DNA of 24,640 nucleotides from Cyanobacteria bacterium UBA7753 (GTDB lineage: Bacteria > Cyanobacteriota > Vampirovibrionia > Gastranaerophilales > Gastranaerophilaceae). The position numbers were made by a program, and so were the translations under genes. Below the pieces are notes generated by a model. It searched no databases and had not been told where the DNA came from. It worked only from the letters and a program-made list of their open reading frames with translations. Every line of letters begins with the position of its first letter. The first letter of the stretch is position 1. Shown here piece after piece: positions 22,358 to 24,640 of this stretch. The DNA lies in the NCBI GenBank assembly GCA_002481545.1, contig DLEF01000053.1, positions 1 to 24,640 on the forward strand, read 5' to 3'.

Positions 22358-22442
22358 CACAATGTGTTATTCGCAAGAAAAATTATCTTTTGAAGATGCT
22401 CTTGTTAATTTTAAAAATATAATTGAATATATCACGACATGA
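22331..22442 (+). other. Out-of-frame C-terminal part of the AbiEii gene after the A7 tract
   Basis: This is the coding extension in the +1 frame relative to the toxin. GAATATCTCGATTTTG at 22338 starts 34 codons with no stop, ending in ACA TGA. The peptide (EYLDFVDTM ... FEDALVNFKNIIEYITT) has a hydrophobic/acidic helix pattern expected of an AbiEii end. Confidence 0.65.
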
Positions 22443-22457
22443 AACTATGTATAATTT

Positions 22458-22600
22458 ACGCAACTTTTCGAGTCATCCGCCCCTGCTTGGGCGAGGAAGT
22501 GATTGTAGTATCGTCATCTTGAGCAAAAGATTTTTAGTGACAGGTTCTCTTTTTCAAATATCAGCGAAAGATCTCTGTTACAAGCACAGGTAGGGTGCAA
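22458..22600 (+). repeat. Structured direct repeat, copy B
   Basis: About 143 bp, collinear with copy C at 23330-23472. A 28-bp block (22473-22500, starting TCATCCGCCCCTGCTTGGGC) is identical at 23345-23372. A 20-bp block (CTTTTTCAAATATCAGCGAA, 22549-22568) is identical at 23420-23439. The end is ACAGGTAGGGTGCAA. The first block folds as GCCC/GGGC. Related to copy A at 5.5 kb. Confidence 0.8.
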
Positions 22601-22676
22601 TTTTTAAAATTTTTATACAACTTTTGTAAGGTTAATCTTTTTTTTACGACGTCAAACAAAATGTTTAGCTATAGAC

Positions 22677-22704
22677 TTGAAAAATAGAAAAAGCAGTTTA
22701 TAAT
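22677..22704 (+). promoter_or_regulatory. Promoter in front of the folded intergenic element
   Basis: TTGAAA (22677-22682), a 16-bp spacer and TATAAT (22699-22704). Transcription would start near 22711, at the left arm of the long inverted repeat. No protein start codon follows. Confidence 0.6.
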
Positions 22705-22709
22705 AAATA

Positions 22710-22800
22710 TAGATAGTCTTGATACGGTAAATCTTGCAACCGAGCCAACAGGCGACAGTGGTGGAGCAAGCCCACAGAATCAAGACTATTTTAGTATTTT
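22710..22800 (+). ncRNA. Candidate structured small RNA, unknown family
   Basis: ATAGTCTTGAT (22713-22723) pairs perfectly with ATCAAGACTAT (22779-22789), closing a 55-nt interior in which 31 bases are G or C, far above the surrounding AT-rich DNA. Inside are three small hairpins: CGGT/ACCG (22725-22728, 22739-22742), GCC/GGC (22744-22753) and GTGG/CCAC (GTGG at 22758 or 22761, CCAC at 22772-22775). The first and third loops carry CTTGC (22733-22737) and GCAAG (22766-22770), which can form a kissing pair. TTTTAGTATTTT follows the closing stem and could end transcription. A good promoter lies just upstream. I know no Rfam family that fits. An alternative is a coding remnant, since one frame is open across it but lacks a start codon. 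Confidence 0.5.
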
Positions 22801-23267
22801 AGGTACCTTGCCTCATTTAACAAATGCAGAGATTTTACAAAATTTTCTTTTCGATTTCTGGTTGTTTTTATGACTAATTTATAATATTTGTTAATCGCTT
22901 TAAATAGAATTACGTCATAACCTGATTTTGACTTAAAATATTTTGACGGAGATTTAATAATTTTAGGAATTTGTAAATAATCCTCGTTTGTCACTTCCGG
23001 ATGATTTAACCTGTTTTTAATCATATTGTCCATAGAAAATTTAAGTTGTTTTTGAGAACAATTCAAAAGACTTTTTATATCATCAGAAATATTGCCTATA
23101 ATAATGTAGCTATTTAAAATATTTTCAGTAAACATTTTTCTTGCATAATTTATCTTGTCTGTGTTACTCATTCCTACAGTATTTCGCTTAATATATTCAG
23201 TTAAATTATAACCGTCCTCATTAAATTCATAAAAAGAATTGTATTGTTTATAATTGGTTTTTGCCAT
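22791..23267 (-). CDS. Small protein with PBECR-like (barnase/EndoU/RelE-fold) nuclease domain
   Basis: 158 aa. The C-terminal 70 residues (KNRLNHPEVTNEDYLQIPKI, then IKSPSKYFKS, DVILFKAINKYYKLVIKTTR and ENFVKSLHLLNEARYLK) resemble phage-type PBECR domains. In those, an HPe(l/v)T.edY.-iP.ii.-p entry is followed by strands ending ...yY..viK.t.....vtS.h. They are predicted RNases found in phage and toxin proteins. The N-terminal 80 residues are helical and unrecognised. There is no signal peptide. AGAGG lies 6 nt before the ATG. No protein antitoxin gene adjoins it; instead it converges on the candidate small RNA. It is bracketed by repeats B and C and is very AT-rich, suggesting acquisition. 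A toxin function is inference from the family. Confidence 0.6.
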   Translation of the reverse strand: MAKTNYKQYNSFYEFNEDGYNLTEYIKRNTVGMSNTDKINYARKMFTENILNSYIIIGNISDDIKSLLNCSQKQLKFSMDNMIKNRLNHPEVTNEDYLQIPKIIKSPSKYFKSKSGYDVILFKAINKYYKLVIKTTRNRKENFVKSLHLLNEARYLKY

Positions 23268-23292
23268 AAAAAGCCTCTGTATATAAGTTTAA

Positions 23293-23310
23293 CATAAAAT
23301 CGTTTTTATG
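23293..23310. promoter_or_regulatory. Inverted repeat upstream of the PBECR-like gene
   Basis: CATAAAA and TTTTATG (7-bp arms, loop TCGT) lie about 30 bp before the start codon, where an operator or part of the promoter would be. On the minus strand TATATA follows nearer the gene. Tentative. Confidence 0.35.
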
Positions 23311-23329
23311 TCATTTTGGTTAAAACTTT

Positions 23330-23472
23330 ACGCGACTTTGCAAATCATCCGCCCCTGCTTGGGCGAGGAAGTAGCTCTTGTTCCGTCCTCCTGAGCAATA
23401 ACCGTTGAAGCCCTATACACTTTTTCAAATATCAGCGAAGGATTTTAGTTAGAGATACAGGTGGGGAGCAAT
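23330..23472 (+). repeat. Structured direct repeat, copy C
   Basis: Same orientation and layout as copy B (see the identical 28-bp and 20-bp blocks). It ends ACAGGTGGGGAGCAATTC. B and C enclose the candidate RNA and the PBECR-like gene. Copy C runs almost directly into the D2 repeat. Confidence 0.8.
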
Positions 23473-23487
23473 TCATAAAGAAATCAT

Positions 23488-24640
<1,153 letters not shown>

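Noticed and set aside
22688..22860. Open plus-strand frame across the folded element, translating NLATEPTGDSGGASPQNQ
   Set aside because: It has no ATG, GTG or TTG with a ribosome site, and its downstream half is antisense to the PBECR-like gene. Kept as the alternative explanation of the RNA candidate, to be decided by substitution pattern.
22458..23472. CRISPR array
   Set aside because: Copies B and C are two diverged 140-bp repeats 870 bp apart with genes between; there are no short regularly spaced identical repeats or spacers.

Overview
The window is AT-rich, densely coded bacterial DNA. It most resembles a gut member of the non-photosynthetic cyanobacterial sister lineage (Vampirovibrionia/Melainabacteria, order Gastranaerophilales). 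This is inference from low GC, a cyanobacteria-like EF-Tu end, flagellar export genes beside anaerobe-type metabolism (oxygen-labile Fe-S serine dehydratase, GlgC, AGCS symporter), and cyanobacteria-like short palindromic repeats. No rRNA or other decisive marker is present.

Layout. 1-0.9 kb: 3' end of tuf with a strong terminator. 0.9-5.5 kb (minus strand): an unknown 171-aa protein, then pheA followed by three TPR proteins, the last fused to a GT9-like glycosyltransferase. 5.5-8.0 kb (plus): a repeat-rich spacer, an AGCS sodium:amino-acid symporter and an unknown protein with a duplicated domain. 8.0-14.9 kb (minus): a YhcH-family protein, an AAA+ ATPase with a novel N-terminus, a GPH/sucrose-type sugar transporter, glgC, an FtsL-like protein, rsmH and tRNA-Gly(GCC). 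15.0-16.6 kb (plus): sdaAB-sdaAA. 16.7-20.8 kb (plus): a flagellar export/C-ring operon comprising a two-SpoA-domain FliM/FliN-like protein, fliO, fliP, fliQ, a small exported unknown protein and fliR, closed by a perfect terminator.

From 20.8 kb the DNA changes character: more AT-rich, repeat-laden, with defence- and toxin-like genes. It holds an AbiEi/AbiEii-type toxin-antitoxin pair, with the toxin frameshifted at an A7 tract. Next is a GC-rich, strongly folding intergenic element with its own promoter (candidate ncRNA), convergent with a small PBECR-like nuclease gene. Two roughly 140-bp direct repeats bracket that element and gene, and a second 52-bp direct repeat pair brackets the whole island. 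The outer repeat runs into a (CT)21 microsatellite lying inside the 3' end of a family-2 glycosyltransferase gene that leaves the window.

Best candidates for something undescribed: (i) the folded RNA plus PBECR-like gene between direct repeats; (ii) the exported protein between fliQ and fliR, together with an extended FliQ and a fused C-ring protein; (iii) the microsatellite and repeat-derived tail of the glycosyltransferase; (iv) the AAA+ ATPase with a lineage-type N-terminus. All functional names rest on motif reading by eye; no database search was run.
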